Below are positions 61,208 to 64,000 of a DNA stretch of 64,000 bases, piece after piece. Location of the stretch: positions 62,001 through 126,000 of the forward strand of contig JAEPRB010000040.1 of assembly GCA_016758965.1 (NCBI GenBank), in the 5' to 3' direction. This stretch comes from Circinella minor (taxonomy: Eukaryota; Mucoromycota; Mucoromycetes; Mucorales; Lichtheimiaceae). Below the pieces are notes generated by a model. The model ran no database searches. It saw only the letters and a program-made list of their open reading frames with translations, and had not been told where the DNA came from. Both the position numbers and the translations under genes were made by a program. The first letter of the stretch is position 1. Each line of letters opens with the position of its first letter.

Positions 61208-63520
61208 CTAAACGAGCATCTTGGACATGTAAGGTCCTAATAAAAGTAAGAATAATAGAAAAGAAAGTTAATATAAAAATCATCCATAATTCATTCATTA
61301 TTAATGTTAAAAAATATCTATATGAACAATAATAATAATAATAATAATAATAATCAACCTACCATCAAGATGATAACCAAGTTTGGCATAATAATGTCGA
61401 ACACCAACACCAGAAATGACGCTTAACTTGACACTACCATGTTCTTCTCTAGCAATTCTTTCTGCTTCCTCCATTAACAATGTACCAAAGCCTTGATGTT
61501 GGAACTTGGTTGGATCACGATCATGCATAGGTACCACCGAACCGTAAACGTGAAGTTCACGGACAATCGACGTTTGACCAGCGGATGTTAACTCTGGACG
61601 GAAAGTTTGTGGTGAACATTTACGTAAACGTAACAAACCAACCAAAATATCTTGATGTGGATCTTCATACGATAAAAATGTTTCCCATCCACCATTGGCA
61701 GTATAATCACGTCGAATCAATTCAACTTGATCCGGTTGAATTTTATGATGGATTTCTGTAATACCCACTTCACGTGTACGTACATCGCGACATTCCGTTC
61801 CCAAATCCTTCATACGATTTAAGGCTAATTCACGCAAGTTACCATGTTCTACACCGGATGTGACTAAAGGCATAGGGATATCACGTTGAACACGATAAAT
61901 ACGGGTCCATGGAGGAACTAAGGCTAAAATTCTTGCAACTAAATCGACCAATGCATTGGGTGTATAATTTTGATATCTGCCTGTACGCCATAATTCGTAT
62001 AAACCCGTACCACGAATGACAAGTGTTGGATAAATCTTGAGACCATCAGTTCGGAAATCAGGGTTTTCGAAATATTCTTTGAACTGTTCCATATCACGCT
62101 CCATGCCCACATTGGGAAGATCAGGCATCATATGGGAAACCACCTTGAAACCGGCATCTTTTGATAATTGGAAAGATTCACATACAGCCTTAACAGTATG
62201 ACCACTGTATAATTTATATTGGTTTAATATAGATGAATTAGATGAAGTTATTTGAAAATATTAATTTTTTAAACAAAGAAAATGTATCAAGCTTTTTACT
62301 TACCGGTTAGTATCTCTAGCAACATCTTCAAACACACTTTGTACACCAACTTCGAGACGTGTACACCCATAACGTAACATCTGGCTCAAATGAGGCTTTA
62401 AACAATAATCAGGTCGAGTTTCAATGGTGATACCAATACATTTAGTTTGACTTTGTTGCGAATATCTATATTTATATGTATATAAATATAAGATATTAGT
62501 TACAGAAAAAGTGAAAAAAATTAATTCTCCTAATAAAAAATATGAAGCATACCTGACAGCTTCATCAACATCGTTACTTGAATGGCCCGAAAGAGCATCA
62601 TGAAGATTTGCAATAAACCAATTTCGATAATCTTCATGCATAGACATAAAAGTACCACCCATCAAAATATATTCGACCTTATCTACTGAATGTCCCAAAC
62701 TTCTTAATTGCTCAACACGGCCACGGGCTTGCTCGTATGGATCATATCTTGCTCGAATAGCACGCATCGATGTTGGTTCGTAACCAGTGTAAGACTGTGT
62801 CGAATATTCGAAATCAGAATCAGGACCACCAGGACAGTATCTAATTGAAAATATAGGCCCCATAAATGTCAAAATCTAACTCAATCAAATTTTTAATTTT
62901 TTTCTTTTAACTTACACACAAATATTTCCTGTCATTGCAATATGTGGACAACGATGAGGTTTACACATAACAGCTACAACAGCAATCTATATAGACATAT
63001 AAGAAAAACAAAGTTAGCAACACAAAAATCTGCATGGTAGAACAAGAAAGGAAGAAACATATACATACACCAGATGCCGTACGGATTGGCTTTGCCTTAA
63101 GCTTAGGCAAAAGAGCAGCGCGGTGTTGATCGGGAATAGCTGCAATGATATCCACAAGCTTTGGTAAGTTTTGAAGCTTATTTCGTCGAGCCACACGATT
63201 TTTTAATCCATTTAAATTAACGTCCTTCCCAGTTACAGTTGCCGCTACAAGTTCATTGACAATCTCGGCACATGTTTTAACCATCAACTCATGCTATAAA
63301 AAAAAACGCAGACTGCGGTGAGATCAAACAGTACAAAAATGACGAAACAAAAATTCATAATAGATCTAACATATACATGTACATACCTGAGAGGGTCCTA
63401 TATAATTAACATTGAAATTAAAAAAATAATAAAAATTGTCATTAATGGTAGCCGTTAATAAAGACCCTTTTTCTTTTTTTAATTTTTAATTTTTTTACCT
63501 TTTTTATTTTTGGTCGACAT
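61208..63520 (-). CDS. ELP3: Elongator complex catalytic subunit Elp3
   Basis: tRNA wobble-uridine carboxymethylation enzyme (radical SAM plus acetyltransferase-like domain), cytosolic and nuclear. Eight exons: 63520-63499, 63397-63387 (11 nt), 63293-63069, 62986-62916, 62840-62553, 62465-62304, 62204-61363, 61236-61208; total 549 aa, the standard size. The iron-sulfur region reads [18 protein letters not shown] then [13 protein letters not shown], with cysteines in CPH and CVYC. Further marks are [55 protein letters not shown] and the acetyl-CoA motif [18 protein letters not shown] followed by [17 protein letters not shown] and PYMSKMLV at the very end. All catalytic elements are present. 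The tiny second exon encodes GPSQ across its junctions and is required to keep frame. An (ATT)n run lies in the last intron (61325-61352). Confidence 0.97.
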
Positions 63521-64000
63521 GATCAAATTGGAGAGTGGAATGAGAGATCCGGGCAAAGAAAGTTTCTGTAGAACCATTCTCCCCACTTTGATTCATCCAA
63601 GAGGTCTGCGTGACTGTCTTTTTTCTTTTTTGCTACTTTTTTTGCATTAACGTTGTTGTTCCTTAGATTTTTATAGTGAAACCGAACAACTTGAATTGAA
63701 TAATAGTTGCTATGTTTCAGATGTCAATTAAGTATGACATGGATGTTTTTTACTTGCTGCCAGTTACCCACAGGAAGTACGTGACTATGAGGTCGAGATC
63801 GAGGGGGAATTAATTACAACAAAGCAGGCTAAAATGAAGGCACTTTCTTCTTGGGAATTGCTACGGACACCCCACAAATAAAAATTTATCAGATAAGTTT
63901 TCAGACCATATAAACTATAGTAACAGCATTATCAACACCAATAGCGCTTATTTGACCGCTCATATGTAACATTAAAAGTATACATTAAATTCCTTGTTTG
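63521..64000. other. Upstream region of ELP3, 0.5 kb to window end
   Basis: Promoter side of ELP3 and possibly of a gene beyond the window. No frame or motif I can support. Confidence 0.4.

Overview
The window reads as nuclear DNA of a Mucoromycota fungus, most likely a member of the Mucorales. The grounds are strong A+T bias, many short GT-AG introns (about 45-110 nt, often with a CTAAC/CTAAT-like branch site), typical fungal housekeeping proteins, and two copies of a lineage-typical accessory protein family. Nothing looks bacterial or organellar. One assembly gap (688 N) is present.

Left arm (1-17 kb), ordinary genes: a PAP2 lipid phosphatase cut by the window edge (-), a J-domain/TMEM185-type membrane protein (-), a Gyp7-type Rab GAP (-), an Aim41-type GatB/YqeY mitochondrial protein (-), a 3.2-kb gene-free stretch, a Ctr copper transporter (+), an Aro8-type aminotransferase (+) and a ferric/cupric reductase (-).

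Centre (17.8-35.8 kb), accessory island with no recognisable housekeeping gene: a 98-bp foldback MITE-like element; a broken PIF/Harbinger transposase; next to it a frameshifted member of a Mucoromycota accessory family with a possible PD-(D/E)XK nuclease core; a near-perfect 28-bp-arm hairpin; then a 6.19-kb unit bounded by 156/157-bp inverted repeats about 98% identical. That unit holds a 365-bp tandem array (five copies inferred, interrupted by the N gap) and a second, mostly open member of the same accessory family. A 6.9-kb A+T-rich gene desert follows. The inverted-repeat unit is the best candidate for an undescribed element.

Right arm (35.8-64 kb), ordinary genes again: a CAT-type amino acid permease (+), COX17 (-), an IML2/TTC39 protein (+), a large BRE4/ArAE-type membrane protein (-), a kinesin-5 motor (+), an Asn/Gln-rich coiled-coil protein of unknown function (-), and ELP3 (-), whose reading frame needs an 11-nt microexon.

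Functional links: the copper importer, the surface metalloreductase and the mitochondrial copper chaperone COX17 lie within 27 kb and belong to one pathway (reduction, uptake, delivery to cytochrome oxidase). For J-TMEM185, AIM41, CTR, ARO8, the reductase, the permease and ELP3 the exon boundaries were traced by hand and the lengths sum to whole codons. For the other genes only the span and most exons are given.
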